Notes under the pieces: model-generated
Database searches by the model: none
Told to the model about the DNA's origin: nothing
What the model saw: the letters and a program-made list of their open reading frames with translations, nothing else
From: Bacteroidota bacterium
GTDB taxonomy: Bacteria > Bacteroidota > Bacteroidia > Bacteroidales > Prolixibacteraceae
Length of the DNA: 32,423 nt
Direction: 5' to 3'
Assembly (NCBI GenBank): GCA_029265715.1
Contig: JAJUGZ010000042.1
Location: 1 to 32,423 of the forward strand
Part shown: positions 1 to 7,605 of the stretch, piece after piece
Layout: each line of letters starts with the position of its first letter
How positions within the stretch are numbered: position 1 is the first letter of the stretch
Program-made: the position numbers and the translations under genes

Positions 1-30
1 AAATAGGCCTAGCATATTGATATTCTTCAT
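1..30 (-). CDS. Possible start of a minus-strand gene, cut by the window edge
   Basis: Read on the minus strand, an ATG at 30-28 opens ten codons (MKNINMLGLF) with no stop before the window ends. The lysine followed by hydrophobic residues would suit the start of a signal peptide or membrane segment. It would be divergent from the acetyltransferase gene, with about 108 bases between them, which is enough for two promoters. Ten codons cannot establish a gene, and no function can be given. Confidence 0.3.
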   Translation of the reverse strand, partial: MKNINMLGLF

Positions 31-138
31 TGTTGCTCTTTTTTGTACTGTAAAATAGGCAATCTAACCATATATCCCATGCTTAAAATATTAACAATTA
101 AACAAATATATTAACATTGGGTTTTTAGAGATGCCCTT

Positions 139-582
139 ATGAAAATAACGATCCGGCCTGCCATGGAAGCTGATTTTGATTCACTGATCGACCTGTTCAG
201 CGAATTTGCCCTGTTTGAGAAACTTCCGGAGAAAATGACCAACACAACAGAACAAATGAAGCTGGAAAAAGAATATTTCAATTGTTTTGTGGCAGAAACT
301 GACAAAAGAGAAATTGTGGGCTATGTAACTTGGTTCTTCGCTTATTATACCTGGACCGGAAAATCCATCTATATGGACGATTTGTATGTAAAACCGGCTT
401 ATCGAGGGCATGGGATCGGGACGAAGCTTATCTCGAAAGTGATTGAAACTGCCAGACAAACCCGGTGCAACAAGTTGCGGTGGCAGGTGTCGTCGTGGAA
501 CCAGCCCGCCATTGAGTTTTACAAAAGCCTGGGTGCTTCCATCGATTCGACCGAACAAAATTGTGACCTTATTTTAATGTAG
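139..582 (+). CDS. GNAT-family N-acetyltransferase
   Basis: A 147-residue protein of the usual size for a single GNAT domain, which moves an acetyl group from acetyl-CoA to an amine. Residues 1-12 (MKITIRPAMEAD) form the typical first strand. The acetyl-CoA pyrophosphate-binding loop is seen as YRGHGIG with R89, G90, G92 and G94, followed by the helix TKLISKVIE. Near the C-terminus, WNQPAIEFYKSLGA is the standard GNAT ending. These features resemble the diamine/polyamine acetyltransferase branch, which would fit the putrescine genes nearby, but the substrate cannot be read from the sequence. The stop lies 19 bases before the aminopeptidase ATG, so the two are probably co-transcribed. Confidence 0.85.
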   Translation: MKITIRPAMEADFDSLIDLFSEFALFEKLPEKMTNTTEQMKLEKEYFNCFVAETDKREIVGYVTWFFAYYTWTGKSIYMDDLYVKPAYRGHGIGTKLISKVIETARQTRCNKLRWQVSSWNQPAIEFYKSLGASIDSTEQNCDLILM

Positions 583-601
583 ATTACCGGAGGTAACAAC
601 A

Positions 602-3196
602 ATGACAGCAATAACAACAACGATAACCAGGATAATCAATACTGCAGCTTGCGTTTTTCACAAAACGATTGACGGGGCAATCATCAGGGCCCTGGTACTC
701 GTTCTGTTGGTACTGATGGCCTGTCAGCAAGCACAAATCCCGATAGAAGAAGGTATTTCTAAAACCTTAGCCGACTGGCGGGTTCAACATATTCGTCAGA
801 TTGGCTACGAACTTCGGTTTGCAATTCCAGGCTCACAGAGCCGATCAATTAGCGCGACAGAGACTGTTCGTTTTTCGCTGAATAAAACCGATCTCGATTT
901 GCAGCTCGATTTTAAAGCCGGTTCAGGTGCTGTTTCCAAGCTGGTTTGTAACGGGCAACCGGTTCCGGTTAATCAAATTTGCCAGCACTTGGTTGTTCCG
1001 AAACAATTTTTGAAAAACGGTGATAACGAATTAGTAATCTTATTTACTCCGCCAGATCAGTCATTAAACCGGAATCCGGAGTTTTTGTACACGTTGCTGG
1101 TTCCCGACCGCGCATCGACGTTGTTCCCCTGTTTCGACCAGCCCAATTTGAAGGCACGATTTTATCTCACCCTCGATGTGCCCCGTTGGTGGAAAGCCGT
1201 GGCCAATGCTCCGGAAGAAGAACGAACTGAAACTGATTCAAGCCAGGTCATCCGCTATGCGCAGACCGAATTGCTGCCAACGTACCTCTTCGCTTTTTCA
1301 GCCGGGAAGTTTGACACCATCTGTCGCCGGCATAACGGGGAAACATTTACACTGTATCATCGCGAAACAAATCAGGAGAAACTGAAAAACAATATCGATG
1401 AAATCTTCCGGTTACTGTTCCTTTCGCTCGACAGCATTGAACATTACACTGGCATTCCGTATCCATATAAGAAATACGATCTGGTGGCTGTTCCGTCGTT
1501 TCAGTACTCCGGAATGGAACATCCCGGGGCGGCGTTGTACCGGTCGTCGGCTCTGTTTTTGGAGGGAACCCCGACCCGTCAGGAGTTGTTGAACCGCGCC
1601 AATCTGATTGCCCACGAAACGGCACACATGTGGTTTGGAGATCTGGTCACCATGCCTTGGTTTGATGAAGTTTGGATGAAAGAAGTGCTTGCCAATTTTA
1701 TTGCCGACAAGGTGGTTTCGCCTTTGTTCCCCGAATTTAATCAGGACCTGTTATTCCTGATAGCTCATCAATATGCCGCTTATTCGGTCGACCGGACAGA
1801 GGGGGCCAATTCAATCGGTCAGCCGCTGGCAAACCTGAGCGACGCCGGATCGCTTTACGGACCGATTATTTACCACAAAGCGCCGATTGTGATGAACATG
1901 CTTGAGAACAAAATCGGGAAACCAGCTTTGCAAAAAGGGCTTCAGGAATACCTCCGGAATTTTGCCTTTGGAAATGCCGGATGGAACGATCTGATTGCGT
2001 TGCTCGATTCGGATGATTCACTGAGAAAATGGTCTGATTCCTGGGTTTACGAACCTGGCCGCCCCCATCTGAAAGCAAGTGTTGAAAAAGGAAACCTGAA
2101 GGTTGCACAGCTTGACCCTGCCGGAAAAAGCAGAAACTGGGGACAATCGATTGAAGTTATCTGGCCGGAGGACGGAGCAATAAAGCATCAGAAAGTTGCT
2201 GTTTCCGGGAAATTGACCGTGATAAATAACCTTTTCTCCGGAACTCCGAAGTGGCTATACCTGAATGCCAATGGGGGTGGATATGGCTACTTTGAAATGG
2301 ACCGGCAAACGCTTCAGTTCTTTTGCCAGAATGTGGGATCGCTTGACGATGATTTGCTCCGTGCTTCGGTATGGACAGATCTGTTTGAAAACCTGACCGA
2401 AGGCAAGTTGTATGCCGACGAGTTTCTGGAAGCGGTATTAAAGAATCTTCCGGATGAAAAAAACCAGGTTATTTATGAACGTATTTTGACTTATCTGAAC
2501 GATGTTTTTACCTATCGTGCCGCCGATGAAATTCGGGCAGCTTTTGCACAACGTGTCGAGTCGATGCTCTGGTCTCAGATGGATGTTCGGACTGATTTTC
2601 GTAATGCACTGCTGAATACGGCCATCCGGTTATGCTCAACTGCCGGATCGTTGGCCCGGTTAGATTCAATCGGAACCGGACTGTTGGATAAATATCCGGC
2701 GACAGCCGAGCAAAAAACAACTCTGGCGTATTATTTGGCGCTCCGCCAGCCCGATCGGGCTATTCAGATATTGAATGATCGGGAGCAGTTGCTGGAGAAT
2801 GCCGATCAGGTGCGGCGGTTCCGGTTTGTGCGGCAAAGCCTGAACCCGGACCAAGCAGCTCGCGATGCATTTTTTAATTCGCTTCTGAAAAAGGAAAACC
2901 GAGAACACGAACCGTGGGTAAACGAAGCAATGGCTTTTTTAAACCATCCGCTCCGGGAGTACGAAAGCCTGAAGTATCTCCGTCCGGCACTCGATGTTTT
3001 GCAGGAAATTCAGGTAACCGGCGATATCTTTTTCCCACAGTCCTGGCTTGATAATTTGCTAAAAGGTCATCGTAGTCCGGAAGCAGCCGATGCCGTTCGC
3101 AGATTTTTGAATGATCATCCGGATTATCCGGAAAATTTGAAGCGGAAGATTCTGCAATCGGGTGACTTTTTGTTGAAGCAAGTTGCAGGGAGATAG
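602..3196 (+). CDS. M1-family zinc aminopeptidase, predicted lipoprotein
   Basis: An 864-residue gluzincin aminopeptidase that removes N-terminal residues from peptides. The zinc site is clear: HETAH at H338-H342, then E361 in WMKE, giving HExxH-x18-E. The substrate-binding loop that reads GAMEN in many M1 enzymes is GMEHPG here (304-309). The N-terminal catalytic half is followed by a helical C-terminal region of about 350 residues. The start has a strong ribosome site (GGAGGT at 589-594, seven bases upstream). The leader is long (about 27 residues) and then reads LVLVLLVLMAC, a good lipobox, so the protein is probably lipid-anchored in the envelope and works on imported peptides. It follows the GNAT gene by 19 bases and ends at a bidirectional terminator. 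Confidence 0.9.
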   Translation: MTAITTTITRIINTAACVFHKTIDGAIIRALVLVLLVLMACQQAQIPIEEGISKTLADWRVQHIRQIGYELRFAIPGSQSRSISATETVRFSLNKTDLDLQLDFKAGSGAVSKLVCNGQPVPVNQICQHLVVPKQFLKNGDNELVILFTPPDQSLNRNPEFLYTLLVPDRASTLFPCFDQPNLKARFYLTLDVPRWWKAVANAPEEERTETDSSQVIRYAQTELLPTYLFAFSAGKFDTICRRHNGETFTLYHRETNQEKLKNNIDEIFRLLFLSLDSIEHYTGIPYPYKKYDLVAVPSFQYSGMEHPGAALYRSSALFLEGTPTRQELLNRANLIAHETAHMWFGDLVTMPWFDEVWMKEVLANFIADKVVSPLFPEFNQDLLFLIAHQYAAYSVDRTEGANSIGQPLANLSDAGSLYGPIIYHKAPIVMNMLENKIGKPALQKGLQEYLRNFAFGNAGWNDLIALLDSDDSLRKWSDSWVYEPGRPHLKASVEKGNLKVAQLDPAGKSRNWGQSIEVIWPEDGAIKHQKVAVSGKLTVINNLFSGTPKWLYLNANGGGYGYFEMDRQTLQFFCQNVGSLDDDLLRASVWTDLFENLTEGKLYADEFLEAVLKNLPDEKNQVIYERILTYLNDVFTYRAADEIRAAFAQRVESMLWSQMDVRTDFRNALLNTAIRLCSTAGSLARLDSIGTGLLDKYPATAEQKTTLAYYLALRQPDRAIQILNDREQLLENADQVRRFRFVRQSLNPDQAARDAFFNSLLKKENREHEPWVNEAMAFLNHPLREYESLKYLRPALDVLQEIQVTGDIFFPQSWLDNLLKGHRSPEAADAVRRFLNDHPDYPENLKRKILQSGDFLLKQVAGR

Positions 3197-3209
3197 GCTG
3201 CTGCTATAA

Positions 3210-3248
3210 ACAAAGCCCGGCAAAATCAACCAATTTGCCGGGCTTTGT
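3210..3248. terminator. Bidirectional intrinsic terminator between convergent genes
   Basis: A perfect 15-bp stem (3210-3224 with 3234-3248, core AAAGCCCGGCAAA) and a 9-base loop lie between the stop of the M1 aminopeptidase and the stop of the minus-strand agmatine deiminase. The arms end in short A and T stretches, so it can act in both directions. Confidence 0.85.
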
Positions 3249-3269
3249 GTCGATCTGTCAAATTAAAAA

Positions 3270-4310
3270 TTATCCGGCTATTTCGTGGCTCAGGCAATGC
3301 AAGGTGCCAAGTCCCCAGATCAGGTCGGTCGCGCCAATGCCAATAATATCCCTTCCTGGGAATAAATCGGCTAAAATTCCAAGCGCTTTGTAGTCGTTTT
3401 TATCGTTGAAAACCGGAACTAATACAGCGCCTTCAGTCATCAAAAAATTCACATAACTGGCTGGCAGGCGCAAATCTTCAAAATCCAGCCGGCCGGGCAT
3501 CGGGATGGTAACTACATTGAGTTTTTCACCATTTTCGAGCCGGGCATTTTTCAGAATTTCCAGGTTCGCTTCCAGTTTTTTGTGGTTTGGGTCTTTGGTG
3601 TTTTTCTCCTGAACGGCCACGACAGTATTTCGGTTTACAAAGCGGCAGATATCATCAACGTGCCCGTGCGTATCATCGCCATCAATACCGTCGTCCAGCC
3701 AGATCGTATTGGTTATTCCCAGATATTCGCGAAATACGTTTTCGTAATCCTGTTTGGTGAATCCGGGGTTGCGGACCTGTGTTTCGGCGTCCATCAGGCA
3801 CTCTTCGGTCGTGATTAGCGTTCCGGTGCCGTTGATATCAATGGCGCCACCTTCGAGCACCACCAGTTTGTCGTTATACATGGCGGGCACCAACGGAATG
3901 CCCAGGTGTTTGGCAACGGCCTCCGGAATACCTTGGTCTTTTTTATGGTTTCCGTATTTGGCCCAGCCGGTAAAACCAAAACGGATGGCTTCGCGCGAGC
4001 CGTCATCGCGTTTAACGACGATCGGGCCCGAGTCGCGCATCCAGTTCCGGTTGGTGTCTTTCAGAATGAAGCTAACCATTTGCGGATCAACATGGGCCTG
4101 TTCCATCATGACCAGTACCTTTTTGCGCAGTTCTTCCGATTTTACAACCAGGATAACCGGCTCGTAAGCGGTAACTTTACGGATGATTTCCATAAATGCC
4201 CATTTCACGGCATGATATTTCCCGGGCCAGTCGCGGCCTTCAGCCGGAAACGATAAAAGAGTAGCCTGGTGCTTTTCCCACTCGGCGGGAAGTCGTCTTT
4301 GTATAGTCAT
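3270..4310 (-). CDS. aguA: Agmatine deiminase (peptidyl-arginine deiminase family)
   Basis: A 346-residue enzyme of the guanidino-group-modifying superfamily. It hydrolyses agmatine to N-carbamoylputrescine and ammonia in the cytoplasm. The signature blocks are present: WMRDSGPI near the middle of the N-terminal half, EGGAIDINGTGTLITTEECL, DGDDTHGHVDDICRF with the catalytic His/Asp, and the nucleophilic Cys339 in GLGTLHCLSHE near the C-terminus. The start (MTIQRRLPAEW) is at its family-typical place. It lies 12 bases downstream of the amidase that uses its product, so the two form a two-step operon. Peptidyl-arginine deiminases of this superfamily that act on protein usually carry a signal peptide, which is absent here. 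Confidence 0.93.
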   Translation of the reverse strand: MTIQRRLPAEWEKHQATLLSFPAEGRDWPGKYHAVKWAFMEIIRKVTAYEPVILVVKSEELRKKVLVMMEQAHVDPQMVSFILKDTNRNWMRDSGPIVVKRDDGSREAIRFGFTGWAKYGNHKKDQGIPEAVAKHLGIPLVPAMYNDKLVVLEGGAIDINGTGTLITTEECLMDAETQVRNPGFTKQDYENVFREYLGITNTIWLDDGIDGDDTHGHVDDICRFVNRNTVVAVQEKNTKDPNHKKLEANLEILKNARLENGEKLNVVTIPMPGRLDFEDLRLPASYVNFLMTEGAVLVPVFNDKNDYKALGILADLFPGRDIIGIGATDLIWGLGTLHCLSHEIAG

Positions 4311-4322
4311 GGATGTATTTTC

Positions 4323-5210
4323 TTAATCAATAAACCGTTTGGTAATGTCGCCATAAGCGTCGATGCGGCGGTCGCGCAGGAAGGGCCAATTGCGGCGAAC
4401 GTCTTCCATTTGGGCCAAGTTGATTTCGGCCAGCAGAATTTCTTCCTGATCGTGCGAGGCCTGGGCCAGGATTTCGCCCTGTGGGCCGGCGATAAATGAA
4501 GCTCCCCAAAATTCGATGCCTGCCGATTGTTCTACCGGCCGTTCAAAACCAACGCGGTTGCAGGCTGCCACGTAAATTCCGTTGGCCACGGCATGCCCGC
4601 GCTGTACCGTTTGCCAGGCTCCATATTGCTTTTCGCCGTATTGTACTTTTTCGTGAGGGTGCCAACCGATAGCTGTCGGGTAAAACAACACATCGGCTCC
4701 CTGAAGGGCTGTCAGACGGGCGCCTTCCGGATACCACTGGTCCCAGCAAATCAACGTCCCAATCCGCCCAAAACGGGTATCGAAAGCCTTGAAACCCAAA
4801 TCGCCCGGTGTGAAATAGAACTTTTCGTAATAACTCGGATCATCCGGAATGTGCATTTTCCGGTATAACCCGGCCTCTGTTCCGTCAGCATTGATGATGT
4901 AAGCCGTATTGTGATAAAGGCCTGCAGCCCGCTTTTCGAAAAATGGAACGATGATTACAACGCCCAGTTCTTTGGCCAATTGGCTGAATGCCGTAAAAGA
5001 AGTACTGTGGAGCGGTTCGGCCAGTTCAAAATAATCAACATTTTCACTTTGGCAGAAATAAAACGAGCTGTACAACTCCGGGAGGCAAATCACCTGACCT
5101 CCTTGTCTGGCGGCCTTTTTAACCCATTCCATGCACTTTTTCAGGTTCACTTCAGGAGTGCCGTCGAGTGCAATTTGCGTCAAAGCAATTGTGTAGTTTT
5201 TGTTCTTCAT
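4323..5210 (-). CDS. aguB: N-carbamoylputrescine amidase (nitrilase superfamily)
   Basis: A 295-residue carbon-nitrogen hydrolase converting N-carbamoylputrescine to putrescine, CO2 and ammonia. The Glu-Lys-Cys triad is visible: E45 in CLPELYSSFYF, K118 in LYRKMHIPDDP and C155 in GTLICWDQWYPEGAR. The context QWYPEGARLTALQGADVLFYPTAIG is characteristic of AguB. I place the start at the ATG ending at 5210 (MKNKNYTIALTQ), because the eight codons upstream begin with TTG and run into the probable promoter. The gene leads the operon with aguA 12 bases downstream. Together they make putrescine from agmatine without ornithine decarboxylase. The operon lacks an arginine decarboxylase, which must be elsewhere. 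Confidence 0.93.
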   Translation of the reverse strand: MKNKNYTIALTQIALDGTPEVNLKKCMEWVKKAARQGGQVICLPELYSSFYFCQSENVDYFELAEPLHSTSFTAFSQLAKELGVVIIVPFFEKRAAGLYHNTAYIINADGTEAGLYRKMHIPDDPSYYEKFYFTPGDLGFKAFDTRFGRIGTLICWDQWYPEGARLTALQGADVLFYPTAIGWHPHEKVQYGEKQYGAWQTVQRGHAVANGIYVAACNRVGFERPVEQSAGIEFWGASFIAGPQGEILAQASHDQEEILLAEINLAQMEDVRRNWPFLRDRRIDAYGDITKRFID

Positions 5211-5231
5211 GGTTAAATTGATATCAGGAAG

Positions 5232-5239
5232 CAAAAGTA
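5232..5239 (-). promoter_or_regulatory. Possible -7 box for the aguB-aguA operon
   Basis: Read on the minus strand this is TACTTTTG, a match to the Bacteroidota -7 consensus TAnnTTTG, about 22 bases before the aguB ATG. No clear -33 TTTG is seen at the usual distance. Confidence 0.45.
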
Positions 5240-5317
5240 ATTATTATTTGGAAATACTTTGGGCGGGGCGCCGGGCAGATGTTTATTATCATACATGTTA
5301 ATATCTATTATTGTAGA

Positions 5318-5325
5318 TAAGTTTG
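5318..5325 (+). promoter_or_regulatory. Possible -7 box for the FadL-family gene
   Basis: TAAGTTTG matches TAnnTTTG and lies 34 bases before the ATG at 5360. The -33 element is not obvious. Confidence 0.45.
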
Positions 5326-5359
5326 CTACTTTTCTGAAACAAATTCATAAACAACCACT

Positions 5360-6619
5360 ATGAAAAAAAGCGTTAGACTCCATTTTACCATTGGGCTTGT
5401 CATTAGCCTGTTTACCTTACAAAATAGTTTTGCCACCGATGGTTATTTCAGCCTTGGCTACGGGACCAAAAACAAAGGAATGGCCGGCGCCGGGGTTGCC
5501 TTGCCTTCTACTTCGCTCATTAACGGAAACCCGGCCGGACATGTGTTTTTGAGAAAAGAATTTTCGGTTGGCGTTGCTGTTTTTAGTCCAAGCCGCCAAT
5601 ATACTATTTCCGGAAATCCATCGGGCGCAGAAGGAAGTTTCGGACTAATGCCCGGCACGGTAAAAAGCGATAAGCCTGCTTTTTTGATCCCGTCGCTTGG
5701 AGGCAACTGGATGATTAACAAAACTTCGGCATTCGGGTTTTCGGTGTACGGGAATGGCGGCATGAACACGAGTTATCCGACGAAAACCTTTGATAGCCCG
5801 ATGGCAGAGGTAACAAGCCCCACCGGAATTAATCTTTCCCAACTTTTTGCGGAGTTATCGTATTCTGTGAAGCTTGGGAAAAATCACGCTTTCGGTTTTT
5901 CTGCAATTGGTGCTTACCAGATGTTTAAAGCCGAAGGTTTGCAGGCCTTTATGGGAATGACCTCCGATCCAACAAAATTGACCAATAATGGGACTGATAA
6001 CAGCTTGGGTTATGGTTTGAAAATTGGTTACCTCGGGAAGCTGGGCGACAATTTGAGCGTTGGCGCAAAATATCAGAGCAAGGTCTTTATGAGCGAGTTT
6101 AAGGAATATGCCGGTCTGTTTGCAGAGCAAGGTGATTTCGATATCCCATCGAGCTGGACTGTTGGTCTGGCCTACGAGTTTTCAAGAGAGTTCACGCTGG
6201 CTTTTGACGTAAAACAAATACGCTATACCGATGTGAAGTCTGTTTCGAATTTATTGTCGGATGTCAGTCCGCTGGGAGCCGATGACGGATCGGGCTTCGG
6301 ATGGCAAAACATGATGATCTTTAAGTTAGGGATGGAATACAAATATAACCGGGACTGGACCTGGAGGGGCGGGTATTCATACGGAACTCAACCAATCCCT
6401 TCGGAACAGATGATGTTTAATATTCTGGCACCCGGCGTTTCGAAACATCATGCTGCTGCCGGTTTTTCAAGAGTTCTCAACCGTCAGGGGAATGCCATTC
6501 ATTTTGCCGCCAGCTATTCTCCGACAGCCAGTGTATCGGGGAAAAACAATATGGACCCGGCCCAAACCATCGAGTTAAAAATGAGCCAGTTTGAATTGGA
6601 ACTTGGGTTTTCGTTTTAG
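5360..6619 (+). CDS. OmpP1/FadL/TodX-family outer-membrane protein
   Basis: A 419-residue protein with a signal peptide (MKKSVRLHFTIGLVISLFTLQNSFA-type leader, cleaved near residue 25). The mature N-terminus (TDGYFSLGYGTKNKGMAGAG) is typical of FadL-like channels, where this segment forms the hatch. The conserved NGNPAG stretch follows. The rest alternates hydrophobic and polar residues, with many aromatic strand ends, and finishes in FELELGFSF with a terminal phenylalanine, as in outer-membrane beta-barrels. The family moves hydrophobic molecules such as long-chain fatty acids or aromatic hydrocarbons across the outer membrane. The substrate is not indicated. It stands alone between the divergent putrescine operon and a convergent redox gene. 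Confidence 0.9.
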   Translation: MKKSVRLHFTIGLVISLFTLQNSFATDGYFSLGYGTKNKGMAGAGVALPSTSLINGNPAGHVFLRKEFSVGVAVFSPSRQYTISGNPSGAEGSFGLMPGTVKSDKPAFLIPSLGGNWMINKTSAFGFSVYGNGGMNTSYPTKTFDSPMAEVTSPTGINLSQLFAELSYSVKLGKNHAFGFSAIGAYQMFKAEGLQAFMGMTSDPTKLTNNGTDNSLGYGLKIGYLGKLGDNLSVGAKYQSKVFMSEFKEYAGLFAEQGDFDIPSSWTVGLAYEFSREFTLAFDVKQIRYTDVKSVSNLLSDVSPLGADDGSGFGWQNMMIFKLGMEYKYNRDWTWRGGYSYGTQPIPSEQMMFNILAPGVSKHHAAAGFSRVLNRQGNAIHFAASYSPTASVSGKNNMDPAQTIELKMSQFELELGFSF

Positions 6620-6638
6620 TAGTTTTATCTTATAAATC

Positions 6639-6774
6639 AAGAGGCTGTCCATAAAGTGAGTCGGAGTGTCATTACGAAGAAGGTACGACTGAAACAATCT
6701 ATTGAATTGCAGATGCTTCGCTTTGCTCGCAATGACGGCAGGCTCAGGGTATAGCACTTTTTAGACAGCCTCTT
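6639..6774. repeat. Nested inverted-repeat element (MITE- or REP-like), 136 bp
   Basis: The outer arms 6639-6658 and 6755-6774 match at 18 of 20 positions when one is reversed (AAGAGGCTGTC... start). Inside, GTCATTACG (6668-6676) pairs with CGCAATGAC (6728-6736), 8 of 9. The inner sequence resembles the widespread GTCATTGCGAG intergenic repeat. The right arm ends in a T-run, so the element may also terminate transcription between the convergent FadL and rubredoxin-fusion genes. It contains no plausible gene. Confidence 0.65.
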
Positions 6775-6776
6775 TT

Positions 6777-7514
6777 TTATATCTCTTTGAAATATTCTTT
6801 CGATGCATTGCAGATCGGGCAACGGTAGTCATCAGGCAAGTCTTCGAACGGGGTCCCGGGCGGAATGCCGATGGACGGGTCACCTTCTTCCGGATTATAT
6901 GTATATCCGCAGATTGTGCACACATGCTGTGTTGTTGAGGTCTTATGTACTGGCTCCGGAGCTGGCAGTTCTGTCTTTTCGGGGGTAATCGTCCCGGCTT
7001 CCAGTTTTGAATTGTCAAGATAAGTAGGGGCATTTTTGGGGGCCAGCATTTTATACGTTTCGCGGTACCAGGCATAAGTCAGGGGTTCTTCATCCGAAAG
7101 GACATCGCTGTCGGTAACTTCTCCGATTATCAGGATGTGTGAGCCAACATCGACCGAATTTACCACGCGGCATTCCAGCCAGGCAACCGAATCGCTTGTA
7201 ACAACAGGCGCTCCCGTTTGCCCGATAAAAAAATTCACTCCGGAAAACTTATCCAGGCCAGACGACGACATAAATCCAAAATCACCAATGATCTTCAGGT
7301 TCAAGTCCTTTTTCAGGACTGATATGGAAAAAATGCCGGATTTCAGGATTACCCCTGTTGTTTCATTCTTTTTATGGCACGCAATGGCTAATTGTGGCGG
7401 CTCTGATGTAACCTGGAAGGCTGTATTGGCAATATATCCGGCTTTTTTGCCTTCGAAAGCCGAAGTAACGATGTACAATCCGTAGGATAATTTATGAAAA
7501 GCTTTGTAATGCAT
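6777..7514 (-). CDS. Flavin reductase-rubredoxin fusion (high-molecular-weight rubredoxin type)
   Basis: A 245-residue protein with two domains. Residues 1 to about 155 match the flavin reductase-like, FMN-binding domain: the [20 protein letters not shown] start, [20 protein letters not shown] and the [15 protein letters not shown] ending. A linker of about 40 residues rich in P, T and E follows. The C-terminus is a full rubredoxin with its iron ligands C199, C202, C232 and C235 in [15 protein letters not shown] and YRCPICNAS. In the Moorella Hrb this architecture passes electrons from NAD(P)H via flavin to a rubredoxin centre and on to an oxygen- or NO-reducing flavodiiron protein. A similar role in oxidative or nitrosative defence is likely here but is inference. 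No flavodiiron gene lies in the window. Confidence 0.9.
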   Translation of the reverse strand: MHYKAFHKLSYGLYIVTSAFEGKKAGYIANTAFQVTSEPPQLAIACHKKNETTGVILKSGIFSISVLKKDLNLKIIGDFGFMSSSGLDKFSGVNFFIGQTGAPVVTSDSVAWLECRVVNSVDVGSHILIIGEVTDSDVLSDEEPLTYAWYRETYKMLAPKNAPTYLDNSKLEAGTITPEKTELPAPEPVHKTSTTQHVCTICGYTYNPEEGDPSIGIPPGTPFEDLPDDYRCPICNASKEYFKEI

Positions 7515-7605
7515 AATCTCCGGTTAAGTATTTGTTTTGATCTGAATACATGATTTACTAACTTCCCGCTTGCCAATTTATGTAATTTAATCTAACCATC
7601 AGGCT

